From contig CALZMB010000030.1 of assembly GCA_945788485.1 (NCBI GenBank), positions 1 through 13,812 on the forward strand: a stretch of 13,812 nt of DNA, written 5' to 3'. This document shows, in pieces, positions 7,622 to 13,812 of the stretch. A program made the translations under genes and the position numbers. The DNA comes from an uncultured bacterium (lineage in GTDB: Bacteria; Bacteroidota; Bacteroidia; Bacteroidales; Bacteroidaceae). Under the pieces are notes generated by a model, which did no database searches, was not told the DNA's origin, and saw only the letters and a program-made list of their open reading frames with translations. How positions within the stretch are numbered: position 1 is the first letter of the stretch; the number at the start of each line of letters is the position of its first letter.

Positions 7622-7903
7622 CACTCGAAAAAAGAGCATACTTTTAAAAACGACTATGATGCGGCTTTGTGTCGCACGGCTGTGTTTTACCCATTGCCGC
7701 TCAAAAGATTCCGAGAGACGGGGACTGTCTCTTGTCCCTGCCGCAGCCCGTCTGGACCGGCTGGGGTGGAGGCTGGAAAATGAGGACGGCGAAGCACAGG
7801 GATATAATTCTTTTGTTTTTCAGTTACATGAAATTAGCTGTGGCTGCACCGTAAATCCGTAGCACGCGCTATTTTCGCAATAATGTTTTCTTGTTTTTCA
7901 GAG
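7622..7903 (+). other. Long structured leader of panB
   Basis: No family gene is recognisable in these 282 bases. A 68-codon frame (7656-7862, beginning MMRLCVARLCFTHC) has no family resemblance and unusual composition, so I do not call it. Local stems are visible: TGCGGC (7660-7665) with GTCGCA (7671-7676, one G-T pair); AGAGAC (7714-7719) with GTCTCT (7727-7732); GGGAC (7721-7725) with GTCCC (7734-7738); and CAGCC (7744-7748) with GGCTG (7759-7763). The second and third stems share bases and cannot form together. No known riboswitch class is recognised. Confidence 0.4.
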
Positions 7904-8728
7904 ATGAAGAAATCTGTTTCTGAATTGCTGGGCCGGAAGGGTGTGCTCCCCGTGAGTATGCTCACAGCGTATGACTATCACACTGCGCGTGTCATCGACG
8001 AGGCCGGCATAGATATGATACTTGTAGGCGATTCGTTGGGCAATGTCATGTTGGGATACGAGAACACGCTTGCCGTCACTGTCGAGGATATGATACATCA
8101 TGGCAAGGCGGTCTGCCGCGGTGCGAAAGACGCGTTTGTCGTCATCGACATGCCTTTCATGTCATATCAGACATCTGTCCGCGATGCTGTCGCCAATGCA
8201 GGCAGGATAATGAAGGAGACGAACTGTCAGGCGGTGAAGCTCGAGGGCGGCGCTGATTATGCCGACCGTATCAGGGCTATCGTAAGTGCGGGCATCCCCG
8301 TCGTGGCGCACATCGGACTGACGCCGCAGTCGTTCAATGTGCTGGGCGGCTACAGGGTGCAGGGCAAGACCGCTGACAGTGCGCGCCGTCTCGTCGCCGA
8401 TGCCGATGCCGTGGCAGAAGCCGGGGCGTTCGCCGTCACGTTGGAGTGTGTGCCGGAGCCCGTGGCGAAGGTGATTACTGGGCGGATTGCACCGCTGACG
8501 ATAGGAATCGGTGCAGGGCGGTACTGCGACGGACAGGTGCTTGTCTATCAGGACATGCTGGGCTACACCGGCGGCTTCACGCCGAAATTTGTGAAACGCT
8601 ACGCCAATCTGCACGACACAATGCTTGAGGCGTTCAGACAGTACAAGAGCGAGTGTGAGCAGCGTGTCTTCCCCGGTGACCCTTATGTCTTCACTGCCGG
8701 CGACGATGTGCTTGACGCATTGTATTGA
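7904..8728 (+). CDS. panB: 3-methyl-2-oxobutanoate hydroxymethyltransferase (ketopantoate synthase)
   Basis: PanB transfers a hydroxymethyl group from 5,10-methylene-tetrahydrofolate to 2-oxoisovalerate, giving ketopantoate, the first step of pantothenate synthesis. The product is 274 aa in a TIM-barrel fold. Motifs: TAYDY (21-25), VGDSLG with metal-binding D43, MPFMSYQ with D82 just before it, VKLEGG with K112 and E114, HIGLTPQS, LECVP with E181, and GIGAG. K112, E114 and E181 fall on the same numbers as in the E. coli enzyme, which supports the ATG at 7904 (MKKSVSELLGRKG). An in-frame ATG at 7883 would add seven residues (MFSCFSE) and cannot be excluded. Neither start has a Shine-Dalgarno sequence. 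It is the first gene of the pan-coa run; panC follows after 39 bp. Confidence 0.96.
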   Translation: MKKSVSELLGRKGVLPVSMLTAYDYHTARVIDEAGIDMILVGDSLGNVMLGYENTLAVTVEDMIHHGKAVCRGAKDAFVVIDMPFMSYQTSVRDAVANAGRIMKETNCQAVKLEGGADYADRIRAIVSAGIPVVAHIGLTPQSFNVLGGYRVQGKTADSARRLVADADAVAEAGAFAVTLECVPEPVAKVITGRIAPLTIGIGAGRYCDGQVLVYQDMLGYTGGFTPKFVKRYANLHDTMLEAFRQYKSECEQRVFPGDPYVFTAGDDVLDALY

Positions 8729-8767
8729 ACGAGTCTGCTAAAAACAAACCATACATATTTAAAATAT

Positions 8768-9616
8768 ATGCAAGTAGTAAAAACCGTAAAAGAGGTAAGA
8801 GATATAGTGTCGGGCTGGAAGCGCGAAGGCCTTTCCGTCGGTCTTGTCCCGACGATGGGCTATCTTCACGAGGGGCACCGCAGCCTTATAGAGCGGTCGG
8901 TGTCAGAGAACGACCGCACTGTGGTGTCGGTTTTTGTCAATCCCATACAGTTCGGCCCGTCAGAAGACTTGGAGGCTTATCCGCGCGACATTCAGCGTGA
9001 CATGTCTGTTGTAGAGGGTGCCGGCGGCGACCTCATCTTCCACCCGGAGCCTTCGGAGATGTATCCCGGGCATTTCACATCCTTTATTGATACAGCTGAG
9101 ACAACCGAATTGCTTTGCGGCGCGGTGCGTCCCGGACATTTCCGCGGCGTATGCACCGTAGTGGGCAAACTGTTCAACATCGTGATGCCGGGGCGTGCTT
9201 ATTTCGGACAGAAAGATGCCCAGCAGCTCGCCACGATACGCCGTTTCGTCCGCGACCTGAATTTCAATGTGCAGATTGTGGCGTGCCCCATCGTCAGGGA
9301 AAGCGACGGCCTGGCGAAGTCCAGCCGCAACACCTATCTCAGTGCCGATGAGCGGCAGGCGGCGCTCGTGCTCTCTCAAAGCCTGCAAAAGGGCAAGGCG
9401 CTCATTGATGCGGGAGAGCGCGACGCAGAGGTTGTGAAGGCAGCCATACGCGCCTGTCTCCTCACCCAGCCTCTTGCTCGCATCGACTATGTAGAGGTTG
9501 TGGATTTCGAGAACATCCAGCGTGTCAGCCGCATTTCCGGCTCGACACTTGTCGCCATCGCTGTCTATATAGGCAAGACACGTCTGATAGACAATTTCAT
9601 AGTGGATGTTCACTAA
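8768..9616 (+). CDS. panC: Pantothenate synthetase (pantoate-beta-alanine ligase)
   Basis: PanC activates pantoate with ATP to a pantoyl-adenylate and condenses it with beta-alanine to pantothenate. The product is 282 aa, the standard length. The nucleotidyltransferase signature PTMGYLHEGH (28-37) contains the HIGH-type histidines; FVNPIQFGPSEDLEAYPR includes Q61, the pantoate ligand; GQKDAQQ follows at 147-153; and the KMSKS-like loop reads REXDGLAKSSRN with X = Ser (177-188), with Lys where Met or Leu is more common. Start ATG 8768 gives MQVVKTVKEVRDIV, the expected family N-terminus, after an A/T-rich stretch without a Shine-Dalgarno sequence. It lies 39 bp after panB and 18 bp before panD, supplying the enzyme that joins the two branches. 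Confidence 0.97.
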   Translation: MQVVKTVKEVRDIVSGWKREGLSVGLVPTMGYLHEGHRSLIERSVSENDRTVVSVFVNPIQFGPSEDLEAYPRDIQRDMSVVEGAGGDLIFHPEPSEMYPGHFTSFIDTAETTELLCGAVRPGHFRGVCTVVGKLFNIVMPGRAYFGQKDAQQLATIRRFVRDLNFNVQIVACPIVRESDGLAKSSRNTYLSADERQAALVLSQSLQKGKALIDAGERDAEVVKAAIRACLLTQPLARIDYVEVVDFENIQRVSRISGSTLVAIAVYIGKTRLIDNFIVDVH

Positions 9617-9634
9617 CCGCTTAAACTACAGGGT

Positions 9635-10024
9635 ATGGAAATAACAATGCTAAAGTCGAAGATCCATCGTGCCGTGGTTACACAGGCAGACCTGGATTAT
9701 GTCGGCAGCGTGACAATAGACACCAGTCTGCTTGAAGAAGCCGGCATCCTTGAATACGAGAAGGTGCAGATAGTTGACATTGACAACGGCAACCGTTTCG
9801 AGACCTATACTATAGCCGGCGAGCGAGGCTCTGGCATCGTCTGTCTCAACGGCGCGGCGGCACGATGTGTCGAGGTGGGCGACAAGGTGATTATCATGGC
9901 ATACGCCTCCATGACGCCCGACGAGGCGCACACTCACGTGCCGACAGTATTGTTTGTCGATGGAGCGAACCGTCTCGTCCGCAAAGCGTCGTACGAGAAG
10001 CACGGCCTGCTCTGCGACCAGTAG
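9635..10024 (+). CDS. panD: Aspartate 1-decarboxylase, self-cleaving pyruvoyl enzyme
   Basis: PanD makes beta-alanine from aspartate. It is made as a proenzyme that cuts itself between a Gly and a Ser, the Ser becoming the pyruvoyl cofactor. The product is 129 aa. The cleavage site YVGSVTID places the pair at G24-S25 when translation starts at 9635, exactly the family position, which fixes the start over the in-frame ATG four codons later. K9, R54 and Y58 of the active site are present (LKSKIHR; NRFETYTIAGERG), as is the NGAAARCVEVGDKVIIMAY core. The C-terminus (KASYEKHGLLCDQ) is slightly longer than many relatives. It sits 18 bp after panC. The pyruvoyl type, rather than a PLP-dependent decarboxylase, is certain from the motif. 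Confidence 0.97.
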   Translation: MEITMLKSKIHRAVVTQADLDYVGSVTIDTSLLEEAGILEYEKVQIVDIDNGNRFETYTIAGERGSGIVCLNGAAARCVEVGDKVIIMAYASMTPDEAHTHVPTVLFVDGANRLVRKASYEKHGLLCDQ

Positions 10025-10074
10025 CCCTTTTCCCTTCAACCAGACCGTTCATCCCAACCCAACCGTACATCCCT

Positions 10075-11274
10075 ATGCTGACCGGAAAGACAATCGTCGT
10101 AGGCGTGACAGGCAGCATCGCTGCCTACAAGACGGCAAACCTCGTCTCCATGCTGGTGAAGCGGCATGCCGACGTGCATGTGATAATGACCCGCAACGCC
10201 TGCAATTTCATCACCCCCACGACATTTGAGACCCTCACCAACCATAAGTGCCTTGTAGATACGTTCGACCGCAACTTCGAGTTCCATGTAGAGCATGTCG
10301 CTCTTGCCAAGCGTGCCGACCTTTTCATCATCGCGCCCGCCACGGCCAATGTGATAGGCAAACTTGCTTCGGGCATCTGCGACGATATGCTCACGACGAC
10401 GGTCTTTGCCGCAAAGGCGCCGCGCCTGCTCGCTCCGGCGATGAACACTGCGATGTGGGAGAACCCGATTCTTCAGGACAACCTGCAGAAATTGCGGCAT
10501 TATGGATACCGCCTCATCCAGCCCGCTTCAGGCCGCCTTGCCTGTGGAGATACAGGCTGTGGCAAGATGCCGTCAGAAGAACTCCTGATGCAGCATGTCA
10601 TGCTGGCTGTCGCCTGTGAGAAAGACATGGCAGGCAAGCGTGTCCTTGTCACGGCGGGCCCTACCTGCGAGGACATCGACCCCGTACGCTATATCACCAA
10701 CCGTTCGTCGGGCAAGATGGGCTATGCCGTTGCCAAGATGGCTGTGATGCGTGGAGCCGAGGTGACATTGGTTTCCGGCCCTGTCGATGTCGAGCCTTTC
10801 GTCAACATCTCCGTCGTGCCGGTAAGGAGCGCCGCCCAGATGTTCGATGCTGTCACCGCAGCTGCTCCGGGTCACGACATCATCGTGATGTGCAGCGCCG
10901 TGGCGGACTATACTCCTCTTAACTGTTCCGGCCATAAGCTGAAGAAAAGTGATGCCGACCTCTCCATCCCTCTCCGGCGCACGAAAGACATTCTCAAGCA
11001 TCTTGGAGAACACAAGAGGGTGGGGCAGACCCTTGTGGGTTTCTCTATGGAGACTGAAAACCTCATAGAGAATTCGAGAAAGAAGCTGCTGACGAAGGGC
11101 GCGGACATCATCTGTGCAAACTCTCTCAACAGCTCACTGACGGGCTTCGCTGTCGATACGAACAAGGTGACGCTCATCACACGCGACGAGGTGAGCGAAC
11201 TGCCCTTGTGCGCGAAAGAGGAGACGGCAGACATGATTCTCACTTATATCCTCGGATACGGGGCGAAAGCGTAG
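10075..11274 (+). CDS. coaBC: Bifunctional phosphopantothenoylcysteine decarboxylase / phosphopantothenate-cysteine ligase
   Basis: This two-domain enzyme adds cysteine to 4'-phosphopantothenate (CoaB) and decarboxylates the product to 4'-phosphopantetheine (CoaC, FMN-dependent). The product is 399 aa from ATG 10075 (MLTGKTIVVGVTGSIAAYKT); the frame stays open back to 9865, but that region overlaps panD and is not family-like. CoaC domain (1-185): GSIAAYK, catalytic H74 in HVALAK, APATANVIGK, PAMNTAMW, and C157 in the substrate flap GRLACGDTGCGKMP. CoaB domain (185-399): VTAGPTCEDIDPVRYITNRS, SGKMGYAVAK, SAVADY, the HKLKK lysines, and a conserved C-terminal core (GADIICANSL). The 50-bp gap after panD is pyrimidine-rich and contains no obvious promoter or terminator. 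Both activities should be intact. Confidence 0.97.
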   Translation: MLTGKTIVVGVTGSIAAYKTANLVSMLVKRHADVHVIMTRNACNFITPTTFETLTNHKCLVDTFDRNFEFHVEHVALAKRADLFIIAPATANVIGKLASGICDDMLTTTVFAAKAPRLLAPAMNTAMWENPILQDNLQKLRHYGYRLIQPASGRLACGDTGCGKMPSEELLMQHVMLAVACEKDMAGKRVLVTAGPTCEDIDPVRYITNRSSGKMGYAVAKMAVMRGAEVTLVSGPVDVEPFVNISVVPVRSAAQMFDAVTAAAPGHDIIVMCSAVADYTPLNCSGHKLKKSDADLSIPLRRTKDILKHLGEHKRVGQTLVGFSMETENLIENSRKKLLTKGADIICANSLNSSLTGFAVDTNKVTLITRDEVSELPLCAKEETADMILTYILGYGAKA

Positions 11275-11326
11275 GACGCTGACCGCCACTGTTTTCTCCA
11301 CCCGCTTACCACCTTTGAACAGAAGT

Positions 11327-12142
11327 ATGTATCTTGTAATTGATATAGGCAATTCAACCGTTGTCTGCGCTTTGGCAGAAGATGACGGCTCGATAGTGAC
11401 GACATGGAGGTTCAAGACGGCAAAGGATGCTGCCGCAGCATATTTCGTGAAGAATATTTCAGAAGGCCTGTCGCAGGTAGCAGCCGGCAGGACGGAGTTC
11501 CGTCATGTTGTAGTGTCGTCTGTCGTCCCCGAGCTTGACGCTATTCTGTCAGCTGCTGTCGAAGAGGTGTGCGGAGAGCTGCCGCATTTCTTCACTCACG
11601 CCGACGCTTCAGACATCATGCCTCTCGATGTCGAGTCTCCGCAGAAAGTGGGCAACGACCGTGTCGCCGACGCATTAGGTGTCGTCGCCTGCTACAAGCT
11701 GCCTGCCATCGTCTTCGATATGGGCACGGCAACCACTGTCGGCGTGATAGATGCCGGCGGCGTGTTCAAAGGCGGCATGATCATCCCAGGCGTGAAGACC
11801 TCTCTCAATGCGCTGAGCCGGCGCGCCTCGCAACTGCCTGTAATCAATGTGGAGAAGCCGTGCGAGCTGATAGGCCGCAACACGCTTGAGAGTATGCAGA
11901 GCGGCATAGTCTATGGCACGGCGGCGATGCTTGACGGACTTGTCAGCCGCATATCAGGCATTATAGGCCATCCTGCAACTGTTGTCGCCACGGGAGGCAT
12001 GGCACAGAGCATTGTGCCGTATTGTGTTCATGACATTATATATGACAGGCATCTCCAGTTCAAGGGCATACTGCACGCTGCGCTGAATAGAGAGAAGCGA
12101 GAAAATGAGAAAAGAGAAAAGAGAAACGGGCGAATGATATGA
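11327..12142 (+). CDS. coaX: Type III pantothenate kinase
   Basis: CoaX phosphorylates pantothenate with ATP, the committing step to coenzyme A; type III kinases need a monovalent cation and resist CoA feedback. The product is 271 aa. ASKHA-fold motifs: DIGNST (6-11), the substrate loop SPQKVGNDRVAD with D111 as the likely catalytic base, DMGTATTVGVID (131-142), KGGMIIPGVKTSLNAL, and VATGGMA near the C-terminus. The ATG at 11327 is chosen; an in-frame TTG at 11315 would add only MNRS. The last 17 or so residues (REKRENEKREKRNGRMI) are highly charged, repetitive and unlike the family; they are encoded by a purine-only type tract. The stop overlaps the next start by ATGA. No other pantothenate kinase is visible in the window. 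Confidence 0.95.
   Translation: MYLVIDIGNSTVVCALAEDDGSIVTTWRFKTAKDAAAAYFVKNISEGLSQVAAGRTEFRHVVVSSVVPELDAILSAAVEEVCGELPHFFTHADASDIMPLDVESPQKVGNDRVADALGVVACYKLPAIVFDMGTATTVGVIDAGGVFKGGMIIPGVKTSLNALSRRASQLPVINVEKPCELIGRNTLESMQSGIVYGTAAMLDGLVSRISGIIGHPATVVATGGMAQSIVPYCVHDIIYDRHLQFKGILHAALNREKRENEKREKRNGRMI
12083..12130 (+). repeat. Purine-rich GAGAAAA-type tract at the coaX 3' end
   Basis: From 12090 to about 12126 the plus strand is almost entirely A and G, including two tandem GAGAAAA units (near 12107-12120). It encodes the charged coaX tail and lies just upstream of the next start codon, where it could serve as an A/G-rich ribosome entry region. Confidence 0.5.
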
Positions 12143-12903
12143 AAACAGTCGTCATAGGTTCAGGCAATCTCGCCACACATCTTTCGCTTGCGCTGAAAGA
12201 GAGTGGAGAAGAGGTGGTACAGATATACAGCCGCACAGCAGAGCATGCAGAAGCTCTGTCTTCGCGTCTGGGATGTCATGCGGCGACATCGTTTGGTGAT
12301 ATATACGACGATGCAGACGTATATGTCATCTCTGTCAAAGACGACGCTGTCAGTGATGTGGCTCGCCGTCTCTGTGTGAGGAGAAGCGGGAGCGTCGTGT
12401 TGCATACGGCAGGCAGCGTGCCAATCACCGCCCTTGAGGGATGCGGAAGCCACAATGCCGTTCTCTATCCGATGCAGACTTTCTCGAAAGACAGGGAGAT
12501 AGACTTCTCTTGCGTGCCATGTTTCATTGAGGCGTCAGACAGTCATGCCTTGTCTGTCGTACGGTCGCTTGCCACCCGCCTTTCAGACATTGTCGTTGAG
12601 GCGGACAGCGCAAAACGCCGCAAGCTGCATCTCGCCGCTGTCTTTGCCTGCAACCTGTCCAACCACTGCTACCGGCTTGCAGAACGCATCTTAGAGGACG
12701 AGGGTATAGATTTCACTCTCTTCGCCCCGCTCATTGAAGAGACAGCGCATAAGATACGCTCCATGTCGCCACGGCTGGCGCAGACCGGCCCGATGGCGCG
12801 CCGCGACATTTCTGTGATGGACGCTCAGTTGGAGATGCTCTCCGACCCGTTTATGCGCGACATCTACCGCCTCATGGCTGAGAGCATATACAGAGACAGC
12901 TGA
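12139..12903 (+). CDS. Rossmann-fold / DUF2520 oxidoreductase-like protein; candidate ketopantoate reductase
   Basis: The product is 254 aa with an N-terminal NAD(P)-binding Rossmann domain (VVIGSGNLATHLSLAL, residues 4-19; YVISVKDDAV; LHTAGSVP; LYPMQTFSK) and a helical C-terminal DUF2520-type domain (KLHLAAVFACNLSNHCYRLA; TGPMARRDIS). The plan is that of the ProC/ApbA-like dehydrogenases. It starts inside the coaX stop (ATGA overlap, 12139-12142), which implies translational coupling to the pan-coa run. That run lacks a recognised ketopantoate reductase. A non-PanE ketopantoate reductase (PanG) has been described in Francisella with homologues in Enterococcus and Clostridioides; from memory these belong to this kind of Rossmann protein. 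The assignment is therefore plausible but inferred. Against it, I recall Bacteroidota relatives of this family next to kdsC-like and maf genes, and IlvC can also reduce ketopantoate. Confidence 0.85.
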   Translation: MKTVVIGSGNLATHLSLALKESGEEVVQIYSRTAEHAEALSSRLGCHAATSFGDIYDDADVYVISVKDDAVSDVARRLCVRRSGSVVLHTAGSVPITALEGCGSHNAVLYPMQTFSKDREIDFSCVPCFIEASDSHALSVVRSLATRLSDIVVEADSAKRRKLHLAAVFACNLSNHCYRLAERILEDEGIDFTLFAPLIEETAHKIRSMSPRLAQTGPMARRDISVMDAQLEMLSDPFMRDIYRLMAESIYRDS

Positions 12904-12908
12904 TTCTT

Positions 12909-13046
12909 TTAGTTGACAAGTTGACAAGTAAACAAGTTGACAAGTTGTATGTACTGTCTTCTCACAACTCATCACTCAGAAACTATCAACTTGTCAACTC
13001 GTCAACTTGTTTTACTTGTCAACTAAAAAAAATCAACTCGTCAACA
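12909..13046. repeat. Inverted array of an AGTTGACA octamer
   Basis: The left block (12911-12950) is five 8-bp units: AGTTGACA twice, a degenerate AGTAAACA, AGTTGACA, and AGTTGTAT. The right block on the opposite strand, 12984-13024, has the complementary units TATCAACT, TGTCAACT, CGTCAACT, the degenerate TGTTTTACT, and TGTCAACT. An A-tract and two more units (AATCAACT, CGTCAACA, 13031-13046) follow. The blocks can fold on each other as a long hairpin around a spacer of about 35 nt. The array lies in the 3' region of the pan-coa run, directly before the terminator. Confidence 0.85.
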
Positions 13047-13083
13047 AAAAAAAGATGTGACATTTCTGCCACATCTTTTTTTT
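13046..13083. terminator. Bidirectional intrinsic terminator between the DUF2520 gene and pgk
   Basis: Eight A followed by GATGTG (13046-13059) pairs perfectly with CACATC followed by eight T (13070-13083), a 14-bp stem with a 10-nt loop. A- and T-tracts on either side allow use on both strands by the two converging genes. Confidence 0.9.
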
Positions 13084-13108
13084 ATGCTTATGTTTATGCA
13101 TTTTGTTC

Positions 13109-13812
13109 TTAGCCCTGAATAGCCGCTACGCCCGGGAGCACCTTGCCCTCGATGGCTTCGAGGAGCGCGCCGCCGCCGGTAGAGATGTACGACACTTTGT
13201 CAGCCAGTCCGAACTTGTTCACGCAAGCCACAGAATCGCCGCCTCCGATGAGAGAGAAAGCGCCCTCTGCTGTCGCCTCAGCGATTGCGTTGCCGATGGC
13301 GCGTGAGCCGTTGCAGAAGTTGTCGAACTCGAACACACCGGCCGGGCCGTTCCACAGTATTGTCTTGCAGCCCTTGATAGCCTCGGCGAACTTCTTCTGT
13401 GCCTCCGGACCTGCGTCGAGACCTTCCCAGCCCTCAGGGATGTCGTTCGCCGGAGCCACCTTCTGTGTAGCGTCGTTGTCGAACTTGTCGGCTATGATTG
13501 CGTCAGGAGCCATCACAAGCTCAACGCCGTTCTTCTTTGCCAGCTCCTCCACGCCGAGAGCGACGTCGAGTTTGTCGTTCTCGCAGATAGATTTGCCCAC
13601 ATTGCCGCCGTGAGCCTTTGCGAATGTATATGTCATGCCGCCGCAGAGGATGAGTTTGTCAACCTTGCCGAGCAGGTTCTCGATGATGCCTATTTTTGAC
13701 GACACCTTAGATCCGCCCATGATAGCGATGAACGGACGTTTGATGTCTCCGAGCACTGCATTGACAGCAGCCACCTCTTTCTCCATCAGCAGGCCGAGCA
13801 TCTTGTTGTCTG
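13109..13812 (-). CDS. pgk: Phosphoglycerate kinase, C-terminal part (5' end outside window)
   Basis: PGK transfers the phosphate of 1,3-bisphosphoglycerate to ADP in glycolysis. About 233 codons are visible, roughly the C-terminal 55% of a protein of about 415 aa; the frame is open at the right edge (DNKMLGLLMEKEV), so the apparent ATG at 13801 is internal. Seen in order: LMEKEV, KRPFIAIMGGSKVSSKI, LILCGGMTYTF, WNGPAGVFE (nucleotide site), GGGDSVACVNKFG and YISTGGGALLEAIEGK, all hallmark PGK segments of the nucleotide-binding half. It ends in TAA at 13109-13111, 25 bp from the shared terminator, and converges on the pan-coa run. Confidence 0.97.
   Translation of the reverse strand, partial: DNKMLGLLMEKEVAAVNAVLGDIKRPFIAIMGGSKVSSKIGIIENLLGKVDKLILCGGMTYTFAKAHGGNVGKSICENDKLDVALGVEELAKKNGVELVMAPDAIIADKFDNDATQKVAPANDIPEGWEGLDAGPEAQKKFAEAIKGCKTILWNGPAGVFEFDNFCNGSRAIGNAIAEATAEGAFSLIGGGDSVACVNKFGLADKVSYISTGGGALLEAIEGKVLPGVAAIQG

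Noticed and set aside
7656..7862. 68-codon frame in the panB leader
   Set aside because: No recognisable domain, atypical Cys/Arg-rich composition, and it coincides with stem-forming leader sequence. A leader peptide cannot be excluded.
7883..7903. Seven-residue N-terminal extension of PanB
   Set aside because: MFSCFSE is not family-like and the conserved residue numbering fits the start at 7904, but the alternative cannot be ruled out.
8960..9613. 217-codon minus-strand frame opposite panC
   Set aside because: Antisense shadow of a gene with strong motif support; no motif of its own.
9865..10074. Upstream extension of the coaBC frame
   Set aside because: It overlaps panD out of frame and its translation is unlike any CoaC N-terminus, whereas MLTGKTIVVGVTGSIAAYK at 10075 is the family start.
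1..13812. Mobile element, CRISPR array, prophage or defence island
   Set aside because: No transposase, integrase, direct-repeat/spacer array or terminal repeats are seen; gene content is uniformly housekeeping with even base composition.

Overview
The window reads as chromosomal housekeeping DNA from a Bacteroidota bacterium, most likely Prevotella-like. The reasons are: start codons almost all lack a Shine-Dalgarno sequence; several promoters fit the Bacteroidota pattern (TAnnTTTG at -7, a T-rich/TTG element about 20 bp upstream); an HU-family gene, a 29-codon Arg/Lys-rich gene and an RNase G gene lie in a row; and the protein sequences have Bacteroidota character. The genus is an inference. 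No mobile element, CRISPR array, tRNA or rRNA is visible.

Layout, left to right. (1) The 3' part of folC (+) enters from the left edge. It converges on rng (-) across a gap holding a bidirectional hairpin terminator. (2) A minus-strand group of nucleic-acid genes follows: HU-like protein, a 29-aa basic protein, and RNase G. (3) From a divergent region with two back-to-back promoters, pyk (+) reads right and converges on a Na/Pi-cotransporter-PhoU gene (-), again with a bidirectional hairpin between them. (4) A second divergent region carries a panB promoter and a leader of about 275 nt. It opens a plus-strand run: panB, panC, panD, coaBC, coaX and a Rossmann/DUF2520 gene that overlaps coaX by 4 bp. 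(5) An inverted array of an 8-bp unit and a third hairpin terminator separate this run from the 3' part of pgk (-), which leaves at the right edge.

The central theme is vitamin B5 and coenzyme A synthesis. PanB makes ketopantoate, PanD makes beta-alanine, PanC joins pantoate and beta-alanine to pantothenate, CoaX (type III kinase) phosphorylates it, and CoaBC converts 4'-phosphopantothenate to 4'-phosphopantetheine. Only the ketopantoate-to-pantoate reduction has no recognised enzyme here. The last gene of the run encodes an NAD(P)-binding Rossmann protein and is the natural candidate for that step, which is the main hypothesis drawn from this window.

Other points worth a second look are the 29-aa basic gene, the octamer inverted array, the long structured panB leader, an imperfect hairpin in front of rng, and a substitution at a monovalent-cation ligand position in pyruvate kinase. 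The genes themselves belong to known families; I see no wholly new multi-gene system.
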